Below, in pieces: positions 16,551 to 25,766 of a stretch of 64,000 bases of DNA (its first letter is position 1; the number at the start of each line of letters is the position of its first letter). Source of the DNA: Bacillota bacterium (lineage in GTDB: Bacteria > Bacillota > Clostridia > Clostridiales > Caloramatoraceae). The notes under the pieces are model-generated. The model saw nothing but the letters and a program-made list of their open reading frames with translations, ran no database searches and had not been told where the DNA came from. The stretch lies in assembly GCA_023415335.1 (NCBI GenBank), contig JAEZLD010000089.1, positions 4,961 to 68,960 on the forward strand. Reading direction: 5' to 3'. A program made the position numbers and the translations under genes.

Positions 16551-18004
16551 TATATCCTTCCTCCTTCAAACTCTCTTACTATATCCTCCATGGTATGCTC
16601 ATCAATAGGAGAGAAGCACACCGGACACCTTCCAACTGCTTTTAAAACCTGCTTGTATTCCTCAAGGTGTTGCAGCATGGATGTATCACAGGCTTGTATG
16701 TCCCTCCTGCACAGAGCCATCTCCCTGTTTTGCTCACTAATTAGCTCCTGCAGCCCTATAAGCTTTTCATGCCTTTCTCTAAGCTTCTCAAGCCTTGCCT
16801 GATGCCTGTCTGCATTGTCTATTTTAATAAACCTCTTGGTATATTCCTGACCCTTTCTTATGGAGTCAGAGATGGTGTCATAGCTTTTCTTAACTACGCT
16901 TAGGCTATCAAGCCTTTTCATGCATTCAAAAAGTCTCTCATTATATTCTGCTGCTTTATCAATTGATTTAAGTCCCTGGAGTATACTCCTTAAGGAACTA
17001 ATCTCCCTGCTTACAATACTTAGCCTATTTGAATGTACACTAAGCTGGTTGTACCTTAAGCACCTTTCATATGCATCTGTTACCTTGAGAATACATTCAT
17101 CTACGTTTTTTGTACTTTGAAGAACGCATTTCTGTTCCTTTATATCCTTCTCAACATTCCTATAGGAAATGGCCATACGCTCTATCCGAATTGCTCTTGA
17201 ACTATCCTCTTCAAGCCTTATGATTAATGCAGCTGCTTTATCCACCTGCTGCAGACTTTTTACTATCTGCTTGTTTTTATTTATTTCCAGATCGAACAAT
17301 TTAAGGCTCTCTTTCAGCTCCATAAGCCTTTTGTACCTTCTGCTCTTATCCTTAATAACAGTGATCTTGTTTTCCTTAATATCCAGATATTCCTTTACCC
17401 TTGGTAACCCTTCGTAAGCTTTAAGCTGCTCCTTAATTCCCTCAAGTTCGCCCTGGACGCTTCTCTCTTGTGATTGAATTGAGGATACTTCCTTTGTAAG
17501 CTCCTTTATAGCCTCATCTATCACATTAACACCTACCAGCTTCCCTATAGCCTTAGCCTTTACTGAACCAGGCTGGCTTATAAGGAATGGGGCCTCTAGC
17601 TGGTCTGCTATATTGATGCACTGGGAGGCTGAGGAGTCTATATGCAGCTTTAGTATTCCATGAGCCTTAAGTATCTCCGGAGGAATATCACCTCCAAAGC
17701 CCTCAAAGGTGGTTTCATTACCCTCCTGGTCTCCCAGCCTGTATATGTTCTTTCCTCCTGACCTTTCCCTGGCTACAATTGTTCCATCGCTTAGTGTAAT
17801 GGATACCCTACAGCTGTTTTCTCCCTGAGTTATGAAATCAGTACCCTTAGGCTCGTTATAAAGCACCCATTTGAGAGCTCTTATGATTGCTGATTTACCA
17901 TTATCAGAAGGACCGCTGATTACATTAAGCCCGTTTTCAAAGGATATTTTTGTATTTTTATGGGACTGGAAGTTTATTATTTCTATTGACCTTATATACT
18001 TCAT
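16550..18004 (-). CDS. N-terminal half of a split Rad50/SbcC-like ATPase with CxxC hook
   Basis: This 484-residue protein opens like Rad50 or SbcC: IEIINFQSHKNTKISFENGLNVISGPSDNGKSAIIRAL, with Walker A at 31-38. A globular segment runs to about residue 165. A helical arm then leads to C460-P-V-C463, the CxxC motif of a zinc hook, after which the protein ends. No signature motif or Walker B is present; these are encoded by the 219-residue gene downstream. Residues 207-440 contain tandem 47-residue repeats, each opening with a hydrophobic residue and Asp (207, 254, 301, 348, 395). The gene overlaps the upstream phosphoesterase by ATGA. The likely role is DNA-end or hairpin processing, by analogy with SbcCD and phage T4 gp46/47. 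Confidence 0.85.
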   Translation of the reverse strand: MKYIRSIEIINFQSHKNTKISFENGLNVISGPSDNGKSAIIRALKWVLYNEPKGTDFITQGENSCRVSITLSDGTIVARERSGGKNIYRLGDQEGNETTFEGFGGDIPPEILKAHGILKLHIDSSASQCINIADQLEAPFLISQPGSVKAKAIGKLVGVNVIDEAIKELTKEVSSIQSQERSVQGELEGIKEQLKAYEGLPRVKEYLDIKENKITVIKDKSRRYKRLMELKESLKLFDLEINKNKQIVKSLQQVDKAAALIIRLEEDSSRAIRIERMAISYRNVEKDIKEQKCVLQSTKNVDECILKVTDAYERCLRYNQLSVHSNRLSIVSREISSLRSILQGLKSIDKAAEYNERLFECMKRLDSLSVVKKSYDTISDSIRKGQEYTKRFIKIDNADRHQARLEKLRERHEKLIGLQELISEQNREMALCRRDIQACDTSMLQHLEEYKQVLKAVGRCPVCFSPIDEHTMEDIVREFEGGRI

Positions 18005-18984
18005 TGATTCACTTCCTTTGATGCTATAAGGGCTTGTGCATCAGCTATTCTCTTTACTGCCTCATCCTTTATATCAGCAGGAATACTGTCCCTTAAAGCA
18101 ATATCGTTTATAATCTTCTGAAGGCTCAGTATCTCAAAGCTCCCATAGGAGTTTACCTGTGAGACAAACTCATTTAGCTTCTGCCTTCTGAACTCCTCCT
18201 GCCTTAGCTGCGCCTTATCAAGGACCTCCTCACCAGGCTTTGCACATTTAAGCTTTACCAAATCCAGCTTTATATCCTCTCCAAGGTCAATTAACAGGTA
18301 TGATGGAATCCTGTTAATCTCAGAGGATACATTGCTTACCCTTGACATAGAGCCTGGGTTTATAAAATACTTATCCTCAAGCTTTTTAATGCCAAACCCT
18401 GTATGATAGTGCCCACATATGGTTATATCTGCACAGGTCTTTTGGCAAATGTCATCTATAAGAGTATAGGGTATGCCTTCAATAAACGGCCGGTCCAGCA
18501 GAAAACCGTGTACCAGGTTAATTGCATAATCGCAGTCCTTCTTGTCAACTATATATCCCTGTCTGTTCACATCCAAATCATAATAATATGGACACCCTGT
18601 AAGCTGAAGCCTTATGCCGTCCTTTTCAATGTATAGCTTCTCATCCATGGAAATAAGCTTGAGTATGCCAATGGCATCTAGTAGTCCCAGTACCGTTCTA
18701 TTAATAGTTGATGGATTCTGTCCATATACATCATGGTTACCTGAGATAGCATATACAGGCTGGGGAAAGCTCATAAAATAGCCTATGAAATCCTTGACAA
18801 TAGCAGGAGACACATCAGGCCTGTCAAACAAATCTCCTCCAAATAAAACATAATCAACCTTATGTTCCTTTGTCACCTTGACCAGTTCTTCAAACTTTTC
18901 CTTCAAGGTATCCAGGAAGTTATCCTTTCTGGATTTTGGATTGGTTCCTCTTATATGCGTGTCTGTAAAATATAACAGCTTCAT
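18001..18984 (-). CDS. Mre11/SbcD-like metallophosphoesterase
   Basis: The 327-residue protein carries the calcineurin-like metallophosphatase motifs of Mre11/SbcD nucleases. These are D8-T-H10 (FTDTHIRG), GGDLFDRPD (Asp51), GNHD (83-85), the His in LVHGF (159), and GHYHTG (His192 and His194). A C-terminal tail of about 90 charged residues probably docks onto the ATPase coils. It starts inside the recX stop (ATGA) and its own stop overlaps the next start, so the recX-nuclease-ATPase genes are translationally coupled. It is shorter than typical SbcD, and the ATPase partner is split. A phage-type gp47-like origin is possible. Confidence 0.88.
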   Translation of the reverse strand: MKLLYFTDTHIRGTNPKSRKDNFLDTLKEKFEELVKVTKEHKVDYVLFGGDLFDRPDVSPAIVKDFIGYFMSFPQPVYAISGNHDVYGQNPSTINRTVLGLLDAIGILKLISMDEKLYIEKDGIRLQLTGCPYYYDLDVNRQGYIVDKKDCDYAINLVHGFLLDRPFIEGIPYTLIDDICQKTCADITICGHYHTGFGIKKLEDKYFINPGSMSRVSNVSSEINRIPSYLLIDLGEDIKLDLVKLKCAKPGEEVLDKAQLRQEEFRRQKLNEFVSQVNSYGSFEILSLQKIINDIALRDSIPADIKDEAVKRIADAQALIASKEVNQ

Positions 18985-19610
18985 TCCATATCACGCCCCT
19001 CATTCTTAACTAAAAGGTTTATGACCCTCAAAACAATCTCATAGGGATATCCCTTAGTAACAAGATACCTGTATAGCTTTTCCTTTATCTTGTCCTTGCC
19101 TTGAAGCTGTTTAAGCTTTTTTTCCGCCAGCTCCATGCAGTTTTCATACTGCAGCTCCTCATCTATTACAACGCTTCCTTTAAGCTCCTCATCTATACCT
19201 TTAGCTTGAAGCTCATACATTATTTTGTTTCTGCCATACTTTTTTAATCTTACACAGTCGTTTACATATTTTACAACATATCTTTTATCATCTATAATAC
19301 CAAATTCATTAAGCCTTTCCACGACACTGTTGGAGGTTCCCTGAGAATACCCCTTGTCAATGAGCTTCTTCTTAAGTGCAGAGCAGGTATAATCCTTTAT
19401 ATTAAGAATGCTCAAGGCATAGTTATATGCCTTAGTATATTCACAGGCCTCAGCGAGCCTCTGAAGCTCATCCTCGTCTATTTTTTTGCCCTCCTTGAGA
19501 CCATACCTGACAATATCCTCTGCAGAGGCTGAAAAAGAGAAGCTTCCGTCAATAAATATATTCCATCTTTCCTTGTTCCTTTTCTGTATAGAAACCTGTG
19601 TTATTATCAT
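18981..19610 (-). CDS. recX: RecA regulator RecX
   Basis: RecX binds RecA filaments and modulates their growth and activity. The protein is made of three-helix repeats. Visible family segments are YALSILNIKDYTCSALKKKLIDKGYS, VVERLNEFGIIDDKRYVVKYV, LKKYGRNKIMYELQAKGID and KIKEKLYRYLVTKGYPYEIVLRVIN. The length of 209 residues is typical. The RBS AGGAGGC is upstream of ATG. It follows recA by about 150 bp with a hairpin in between, so a part of recA transcripts may read through. It is translationally coupled to the Mre11-like gene downstream, linking that complex to RecA biology. Confidence 0.93.
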   Translation of the reverse strand: MIITQVSIQKRNKERWNIFIDGSFSFSASAEDIVRYGLKEGKKIDEDELQRLAEACEYTKAYNYALSILNIKDYTCSALKKKLIDKGYSQGTSNSVVERLNEFGIIDDKRYVVKYVNDCVRLKKYGRNKIMYELQAKGIDEELKGSVVIDEELQYENCMELAEKKLKQLQGKDKIKEKLYRYLVTKGYPYEIVLRVINLLVKNEGRDME

Positions 19611-19690
19611 AAACTCCTCAGCCTCCTTTTCTATTTATGTACTTTATACGCAGCCTTTATTGTAAAAGCATTATTTATACTGCATTGTAT

Positions 19691-19725
19691 AAATCCCTAT
19701 GGAGCATTATACACCATAGGGATTT
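19691..19725 (-). terminator. Hairpin between recA and recX
   Basis: A perfect 12-bp stem (AAATCCCTATGG / CCATAGGGATTT) with an 11-nt loop lies 30 bp after recA. On the minus strand it is followed only by a weak T-containing run, so it is probably a partial terminator or an RNA-stability element. Confidence 0.65.
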
Positions 19726-19756
19726 GAATCACAATTCATATTACTATACTGAAGCT

Positions 19757-20809
19757 TTATTTCCCTTCTTTTTCCACTTCTGCAGCCGCTTCCTCTTCAG
19801 CTACTATTGGGGACTTCAGAAGCGGGAAGTTATAGGCTGCCCTGATTTTATTTTCTATTTCAAAGGCAATCTCCTTATTATCCTTCAGGAAGTTCTTTGC
19901 ATTTTCCCTTCCTTGTCCCAGCTTCTGGTCGTTATATGAGAACCAGGCACCGCCCTTCTGAACTACGCTACAGTTTACTCCGCAGTCCAAAAGATTTCCT
20001 TCCTTGGATATCCCCTCACCATACATAATATCAAACTCTGCCTGCTTAAATGGAGGTGCAACCTTATTTTTCACTACCTTAACCTTTGTTCTGTTTCCTA
20101 TAACATCCTCACCCTGCTTTAGTGAGTCTACTCTTCTTACATCCAGCCTTACTGATGCGTAGAACTTAAGGGCTCTTCCTCCAGGAGTTGTTTCTGGATT
20201 TCCGAACATAACACCAACCTTTTCACGCAGCTGGTTTATAAATATTGCAACCGAGTTGGATTTGCTTACTGCACCTGCCAGCTTTCTCATGGCCTGTGAC
20301 ATAAGCCTTGCCTGAAGTCCTATGAAATTATCTCCCATTTCTCCTTCTATTTCTGCCTTTGGAACAAGGGCAGCAACAGAATCCACTACAATAACGTCTA
20401 TAGCACCAGACCTTACAAGAGCCTCCGCAATTTCTAGCGCCTGTTCTCCTGTATCAGGCTGGGATACAATCAGGTTATCTATGTCTACACCCAGCTTTTT
20501 GGCATATCCAGGATCAAGGGCATGCTCTGCATCTATAAATGCAGCCGCTCCTCCATGCTTTTGTGCCTCAGCTACTATGTGAAGGGCAACTGTTGTTTTA
20601 CCAGAGCTTTCTGGTCCATATATCTCAACTATTCTCCCCTTTGGTACTCCTCCTATGCCAAGGGCTATATCAAGGCCAAGGGAGCCTGTAGGTATACATT
20701 CAACGTTAAGCTTTGAGTCCTCTCCAAGCTTCATAACAGAACCTTTTCCGAACTGCTTTTCTATCTGTCCTAATGCCAAATCAAGAGCTTTTTGTTTATC
20801 GTTATTCAT
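19757..20809 (-). CDS. recA: Recombinase RecA
   Basis: RecA forms ATP-dependent filaments on single-stranded DNA, drives strand exchange and activates LexA self-cleavage. Walker A GPESSGKT, Walker [11 protein letters not shown], the L1 and L2 DNA-binding loops ([24 protein letters not shown] region and [21 protein letters not shown]) and the acidic C-terminus ([12 protein letters not shown]) are present. The start was taken as the ATG at 20809, with AAGGA at 8-nt spacing and the usual MNND start. The ATG at 20818 is too close to the RBS. The protein has 350 residues. A consensus promoter with a LexA box lies upstream, as expected for SOS control. Confidence 0.98.
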   Translation of the reverse strand: MNNDKQKALDLALGQIEKQFGKGSVMKLGEDSKLNVECIPTGSLGLDIALGIGGVPKGRIVEIYGPESSGKTTVALHIVAEAQKHGGAAAFIDAEHALDPGYAKKLGVDIDNLIVSQPDTGEQALEIAEALVRSGAIDVIVVDSVAALVPKAEIEGEMGDNFIGLQARLMSQAMRKLAGAVSKSNSVAIFINQLREKVGVMFGNPETTPGGRALKFYASVRLDVRRVDSLKQGEDVIGNRTKVKVVKNKVAPPFKQAEFDIMYGEGISKEGNLLDCGVNCSVVQKGGAWFSYNDQKLGQGRENAKNFLKDNKEIAFEIENKIRAAYNFPLLKSPIVAEEEAAAEVEKEGK

Positions 20810-20833
20810 AACTTCCATCCTTTCCGTTCATTA

Positions 20834-20882
20834 CGAACATACGTTCTGATAGTATTATAATATATAAAATATCCAAGGTCAA
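20834..20882 (-). promoter_or_regulatory. recA promoter and LexA box
   Basis: On the minus strand TTGACC (plus 20877-20882) and TATAAT (20854-20859) are spaced by exactly 17 bp. A LexA box (CGAACATACGTTCT on the plus strand, 20834-20847) sits just downstream, covering the transcription start region. Confidence 0.92.
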
Positions 20883-21016
20883 CTGTAACCCGGACATTTA
20901 TAATGCAAAATTTATTCATCCATATATAAATTATATCCTATAAAAGACTTGCTAAACATAACCATCTTTAAATTAAGAATAATAATGTGTAAGTTAAGCA
21001 GAATTTTACTGATACA

Positions 21017-21047
21017 TTTATCAGTTATGATAATATCAGCTATTATA
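21017..21047. repeat. 31-bp repeat, copy upstream of recA
   Basis: These 31 bases match positions 60446-60476 (upstream of dprA) at 29 of 31 positions, in the same orientation relative to the downstream gene. The core holds TGATATTATCA on the minus strand, an 11-bp palindrome, followed by TAACTGATA. The rest of the 20819-21164 gap holds the recA promoter and operator, a CTGATA-CATT-TATCAG hairpin and the pgsA terminator. Confidence 0.75.
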
Positions 21048-21088
21048 ACGCTAATATTTTTAACACTGACGCATTACATAAAATAAGT

Positions 21089-21119
21089 AAAAGCCTGCCC
21101 TTTTTCTGAGCAGGCTTTT
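21089..21119 (-). terminator. Intrinsic terminator after pgsA
   Basis: A 10-bp perfect stem (AAAAGCCTGC / GCAGGCTTTT) is followed by TACTTATTTTATG on the minus strand, 45 bp after the pgsA stop. Confidence 0.85.
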
Positions 21120-21164
21120 ACACGACAATTAAACTTCTTGATTCTATTCCTCTATCCGGTTCCT

Positions 21165-21680
21165 TTAATTGAATTTCAGAACCCCTTTGTTCTTTACAAA
21201 GTAATCTACGCCCGAAATAATGGTAAGTACTACTGCAATGGCCACTAATATGCCGTAAAAAGATATGCTTAAGAGTGTAGCAACTATTGCTATCATCTGG
21301 GTTACCGTCTTAGCCTTTCCCCATGGCCCTGCAGCAAGCACAATCCCCTCTGAGGCCGCAATAGTTCTTAGTCCTGTTACAGCAAGCTCTCTGGCAATTA
21401 TAATCATTACTACCCAGGCAGGTATAAGTGCTGCCTCTACCAGATATACAAGCGCAGAGATAACAATAAGCTTATCAGCCAGAGGATCCATGAACTTTCC
21501 AAAATTGGTAACCTGATTTCTGCTCCTTGCAATATAACCGTCCAAGGTATCGCTGAAAGCTGCAATAATAAAAATTGCAGTAGCAACATATATTCCATAC
21601 TTGAAGTCTAAGGAAACAACAAGCAGGAATACAGGAACCATTATCATTCTGAACATGGTTATTTTGTTAGCTAAATTCAT
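21165..21680 (-). CDS. pgsA: CDP-diacylglycerol--glycerol-3-phosphate 3-phosphatidyltransferase
   Basis: PgsA makes phosphatidylglycerol phosphate, the committed step to phosphatidylglycerol and cardiolipin. The CDP-alcohol phosphotransferase motif D-G-x2-A-R-x8-G-x3-D-x3-D is present as DTLDGYIARSRNQVTNFGKFMDPLADK. About four further hydrophobic spans follow, giving an integral membrane protein of 171 residues, a little shorter than Bacillus PgsA. The start overlaps the rimO stop (ATGA type), so the two genes are translationally coupled. The rimO-pgsA-recA order is standard in clostridia. Confidence 0.96.
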   Translation of the reverse strand: MNLANKITMFRMIMVPVFLLVVSLDFKYGIYVATAIFIIAAFSDTLDGYIARSRNQVTNFGKFMDPLADKLIVISALVYLVEAALIPAWVVMIIIARELAVTGLRTIAASEGIVLAAGPWGKAKTVTQMIAIVATLLSISFYGILVAIAVVLTIISGVDYFVKNKGVLKFN

Positions 21681-23008
21681 TTTTCCACATCCCCCAATAA
21701 ATCATAAGTATAGGTGTCCTTTATTCTTACATTTATTATATCACCCTTTTTCAGGGCAATTCCAGATCTTCTTATAATAACCTGCTGGTCTATATCCGGA
21801 GAATCTCCATATGTCCTTCCATAATAGATGCCCTCATCGTCCCCTTCATCTATAATAACCTCCATAACCTTCCCTATATATGACTTGTTCTTCTCCTTTA
21901 CTATCTTTCTTTGGAGCTTCATAAGAAGGTTTTTTCTCTCCTCCTTTACATTCTCCTCAATCTGATTTTCCATTACAGCTGCCGGAGTGTCCTCTTCCTG
22001 AGAATATGCGAATATACCCACACGGTCAAGCTTATAGTCCTGTAGGAAGGAATATAGCTGCTGGAAGTCCTCTTGGCTCTCTCCAGGAAAGCCTACTATA
22101 AATGTAGTCCTAATAATTACATCAGGAATCCTACCCCTCAGCTTATCTATCAGCTCTACAGTCTGTTCATAGGTATTTCTCCTGTTCATGGCCTTGAGCA
22201 CATTATCGGATACATGCTGCAGAGGAATGTCCAAATAGTGGCAGATTTTTTTGCTTTCTGCAATAGCGTTTATCAGCTCATCAGTTATTTCCTCAGGATA
22301 GCTGTAAAGTATCCTGATCCAATGTATACCTTCTATGGCCTCCAGCTTTCTTAGAAGCTCCGGAAGTGCCTTGCGCCCGTATATATCACGTCCATACATT
22401 GTTGTGTCTTGAGCCACTACAATAAGCTCCTTTACTCCAGAGCCTGCCAGCTCCTCAGCTTCCTTCACTATGCTTTCCATTGTTCTGCTTCTGAAGTGCC
22501 CTCTGAGCTTAGGTATTATACAATAGGTACAGTTGTTGCTGCAGCCCTCTGCTATCTTTATATATGCATAATAGGAAGGGGTCGAGATGATTCTCTTTTC
22601 ATAATCCAGGTTATAATTAAGCTCCCCTGTTCTTATTATGCTATGGCTTCCTCTTATTATCTCATCTGCAACGTCAGCTATTTCTCTATAGCTTCCTGTT
22701 CCTACTACAGCATCCAGCTCAGGCATCTCCTCCATAAGCTGCTTGCTATATCTTTGTGCCATACATCCTGTGGCAATTACCCCCTTGCACCTTCCACTTT
22801 TCTTGTTCTGTGCCATCTCCAATATGGTGTCAATAGATTCCTCCTTGGCTGATTCAATAAATCCACATGTATTTACAATAATTATATCTGCATCCTGCGG
22901 CTCATTAACTATATTATATCCTCTTTCCTTTAAACTGGAAAGCATTACCTCTGCATCAACTCTATTTTTATCGCAGCCCAGAGATATCATCCCAACGTTA
23001 TAACCCAT
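21677..23008 (-). CDS. rimO: Ribosomal protein S12 methylthiotransferase RimO
   Basis: RimO adds a methylthio group to the conserved Asp of ribosomal protein S12. The N-terminal UPF0004 domain supplies three cysteines (SLGCDKNRVD, NTCGFI, ATGCMAQRY). The radical-SAM motif is CSNNCTYC, and a C-terminal TRAM domain runs to the end. IIPKLRGHFRSR distinguishes RimO from MiaB ([12 protein letters not shown] in this window). The start is ATG 23008, preceded by AGGAGG; the longer frame to 23044 has no RBS. The protein has 443 residues. It begins a rimO-pgsA unit. Confidence 0.96.
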   Translation of the reverse strand: MGYNVGMISLGCDKNRVDAEVMLSSLKERGYNIVNEPQDADIIIVNTCGFIESAKEESIDTILEMAQNKKSGRCKGVIATGCMAQRYSKQLMEEMPELDAVVGTGSYREIADVADEIIRGSHSIIRTGELNYNLDYEKRIISTPSYYAYIKIAEGCSNNCTYCIIPKLRGHFRSRTMESIVKEAEELAGSGVKELIVVAQDTTMYGRDIYGRKALPELLRKLEAIEGIHWIRILYSYPEEITDELINAIAESKKICHYLDIPLQHVSDNVLKAMNRRNTYEQTVELIDKLRGRIPDVIIRTTFIVGFPGESQEDFQQLYSFLQDYKLDRVGIFAYSQEEDTPAAVMENQIEENVKEERKNLLMKLQRKIVKEKNKSYIGKVMEVIIDEGDDEGIYYGRTYGDSPDIDQQVIIRRSGIALKKGDIINVRIKDTYTYDLLGDVEK

Positions 23009-23262
23009 GTCAAATCCTCCTAAACGTATTTCCCAGGCAATCACACATAATTACAGCCGAATAAGTTTGTTTATTTTGCGATTTCTTAGTTTTGCTCTTT
23101 TTTACCGGTTGTAACATCTTATATACTAGTATGACATATTATATTTATTTAATACTCATTACACCCAAGAGAGTTCAACTTTAATCGACAAATGCTTTGC
23201 ATTTTATTTTTCTCTACGTTGCTATTTTACGACATACTTAAATAAAAAGCAATGCAGCCCTA

Positions 23263-25650
23263 TCAATCGGTAAACTCATTTTCATATTGTTCCTTGCTCA
23301 TAAGCACCTGGCGTGGTCTGCTGCCATCCTGAGGGCCAACTATACCCCTTTCTTCCATCTGCTCTACAAGTCTGGCAGCTCTGTTAAAGCCTACCCTAAG
23401 CCTTCTTTGAAGCATGGATGCTGAAGCCTGGCCAAACTCAACGCTTATTTTTATTGCCTCTGGAAGGAGTTCATCTGCATCTCCAGGAGCACTTTCCTCA
23501 TCGTTTTTGCTTTCAATCTCCTCTAGCACCTCATTGTTATAGTCAGCTGTAGAAGACTGCTTTAGGAAGGATACAACAGCTTCTACCTCCTTTTCAGATA
23601 TAAATGCTCCCTGTATCCTTACAGGCTTATTTTCCCCTATAGGTAAAAACAGCATATCTCCTTTACCCAGCAGCTTTTCTGCTCCTGCTGCATCAAGTAT
23701 CGTTCTCGAGTCAATCTGGCTTGATACTGCAAAGCTTATCCTGGAAGGTATATTGGCCTTTATAACTCCCGTAATTACATCTACAGATGGCCTTTGTGTA
23801 GCTATAACAAGGTGCATTCCTGCCGCTCTTGCCATCTGTGCCAGTCTGCATATAGAATCCTCCACCTCATTGGGTGCAGCCATCATCAAATCTGCCAGCT
23901 CGTCTATGATTATTATGATCTGGGACATCTTCTGCTGGGGGTTAGTTCCTTCCACGAGCTTATTATAGCTTTCTATGTTCCTTACATTATTGTCAGCAAA
24001 GGTCTTGTATCTCTGGGTCATTTCATTAACTGCCCAGTACAATGCAGAGGAAGCCTTTTTAGGGTCTGTTACCACAGGAATCATAAGATGGGGTATTCCG
24101 TTATAAACGGACAGCTCAACCACCTTAGGGTCAATCATAAGAAGCTTTACCTCCTCAGGAGTAGCCTTATATATAATACTTGTTATAAGAGTATTTATAC
24201 ATACACTCTTTCCAGAGCCTGTAGCTCCTGCAATAAGCAGATGTGGCATCTTGGCTATATCCGCAACCATACACTTACCGCCTATATCCTTTCCCAGTGC
24301 AAAGGCAACCCTTGATTTATACTCCTGGAACTCCTGAGACTCCAAAACCTCCCTCAGGGTTACTGCAACAACCTCCTTATTGGGAACCTCTATTCCTACT
24401 GCAGCCTTTCCTGGAATAGGTGCTTCAATCCTTACAGAGGAAGCTGCCAGATTAAGGGCTATATCATCTGACAGGTTTACAATTTTGCTTATTTTAACTC
24501 CAGCACTTGGATGAAGCTCGTACCTTGTAACAGCAGGTCCCCTGCTTACCTGTACTACGGTAGCATCTACTCCAAAACTTTCCAATGTCTCTTCAATGAT
24601 TCTGGCATTCCCTACAAGACTCTTTGTATCCTGCGAGGTGCCCTTATTCTTATTCTCTGCCAGAAGGTCCAGAGATGGAAATACGTACTGCACCTTAGGT
24701 CTTTCTTCCTGACTTTTATCTATTTCTTCCTTTATATCAACATTGTCCCCTTCTTTAACACCGGCTTTAGATAAGGAGGGCTGCGCCCTGTCCTTGGATG
24801 CTTTAACCTCATCCTGGCTTTTTTTCTTTGTCTCTGTATTATACTCTTCGGTTTTAGGAGCTTCCCCTGACATTTCATTTACGGCTATCTCTGCATCTAA
24901 AGGCTCGCTTCGCATAAAGTCTAATATTTTTATTTTCTTATCTATAGCATCTATGCTGCTCTCATATGCCTTCTGTTTTTTACCACTATCCACATTAGCA
25001 TGGGGTTTTAAAGGCTGTTTCTTTGATGGTCTGTCATTTTTTTCTACTTTGTCTGTTTTCCCAGCTCTAAGAACCCGTTCTTTTCTCTTCTCCTTAAGCT
25101 GCTCAATCTCAGACTTAATCTTTGAAGCCATATCAGCAAGAGATACCTGAGTACATAATATTGCAAAAATAATCAGAGTGCAGCAGAACACAACATATGC
25201 TCCAACCCCACCAAAAATATAAAGGGATGGAATACTTATAAGTTCACTAATGATTCCTCCGCCTCTTTTACTGATTCCTAAGGAATATGCCTTTCCAAGT
25301 CTTTCTATAAATAAAGAATTTTTATAAGAGCATGCAAATCTTATATGATATATTACCATAAGGTTATATATCATAAGACAGCCTGACACAAACCTTAAAC
25401 CAAGCTTTAGCCTGGATGGGTTCAATATGGCAGCACATCCAATAAGAAATATTACAAGGGGAAAGATATATGCCCCAAGCCCAAAGGTCCCAAGCATTAT
25501 TTTAGCAGCTATATCCCCTAGCCAGCCTGATGGGCCAATGTATATGCTTATTCCAATTAATATTGAAAGGGCTATGATTACTACACCCAGTATCTCATTT
25601 CTTAAGGTAGAGTGTACTGGGGCAGGTGGTTTCCCTTTTTTCTTTGGCAT
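23263..25650 (-). CDS. ftsK: DNA translocase FtsK/SpoIIIE
   Basis: This septal DNA pump moves chromosome ends across division or sporulation septa. Four to five membrane spans occupy about residues 18-170 (EILGVVIIALSILIGISIYIG onward). A charged linker runs to about residue 320. The RecA-like motor follows, with Walker A GATGSGKS at about residue 474 and Walker B IIIIIDELADLM. The C-terminal gamma domain (EFGQASASMLQRRLRVGFNRAARLVEQMEERGIVGP) reads SRS/KOPS polar sequences. The length of 795 residues matches SpoIIIE. It lies near tepA as in Bacillus. Its substrate geometry is relevant to the dif-like site at 10.1 kb. Confidence 0.96.
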   Translation of the reverse strand: MPKKKGKPPAPVHSTLRNEILGVVIIALSILIGISIYIGPSGWLGDIAAKIMLGTFGLGAYIFPLVIFLIGCAAILNPSRLKLGLRFVSGCLMIYNLMVIYHIRFACSYKNSLFIERLGKAYSLGISKRGGGIISELISIPSLYIFGGVGAYVVFCCTLIIFAILCTQVSLADMASKIKSEIEQLKEKRKERVLRAGKTDKVEKNDRPSKKQPLKPHANVDSGKKQKAYESSIDAIDKKIKILDFMRSEPLDAEIAVNEMSGEAPKTEEYNTETKKKSQDEVKASKDRAQPSLSKAGVKEGDNVDIKEEIDKSQEERPKVQYVFPSLDLLAENKNKGTSQDTKSLVGNARIIEETLESFGVDATVVQVSRGPAVTRYELHPSAGVKISKIVNLSDDIALNLAASSVRIEAPIPGKAAVGIEVPNKEVVAVTLREVLESQEFQEYKSRVAFALGKDIGGKCMVADIAKMPHLLIAGATGSGKSVCINTLITSIIYKATPEEVKLLMIDPKVVELSVYNGIPHLMIPVVTDPKKASSALYWAVNEMTQRYKTFADNNVRNIESYNKLVEGTNPQQKMSQIIIIIDELADLMMAAPNEVEDSICRLAQMARAAGMHLVIATQRPSVDVITGVIKANIPSRISFAVSSQIDSRTILDAAGAEKLLGKGDMLFLPIGENKPVRIQGAFISEKEVEAVVSFLKQSSTADYNNEVLEEIESKNDEESAPGDADELLPEAIKISVEFGQASASMLQRRLRVGFNRAARLVEQMEERGIVGPQDGSRPRQVLMSKEQYENEFTD

Positions 25651-25766
25651 TATGTAATCACCTCAATTAATATAATTCTATGTCAGAGAAACTTTCCCTG
25701 CAAATTACATATAATTATACCACAATTGAGAACCACTCTAAATACCTGATGTTTTAGACATTTCTT

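Noticed and set aside
21009..21025. CTGATA-CATT-TATCAG hairpin as a terminator
   Set aside because: The stem is 6 bp, AT-rich and without a T-run.
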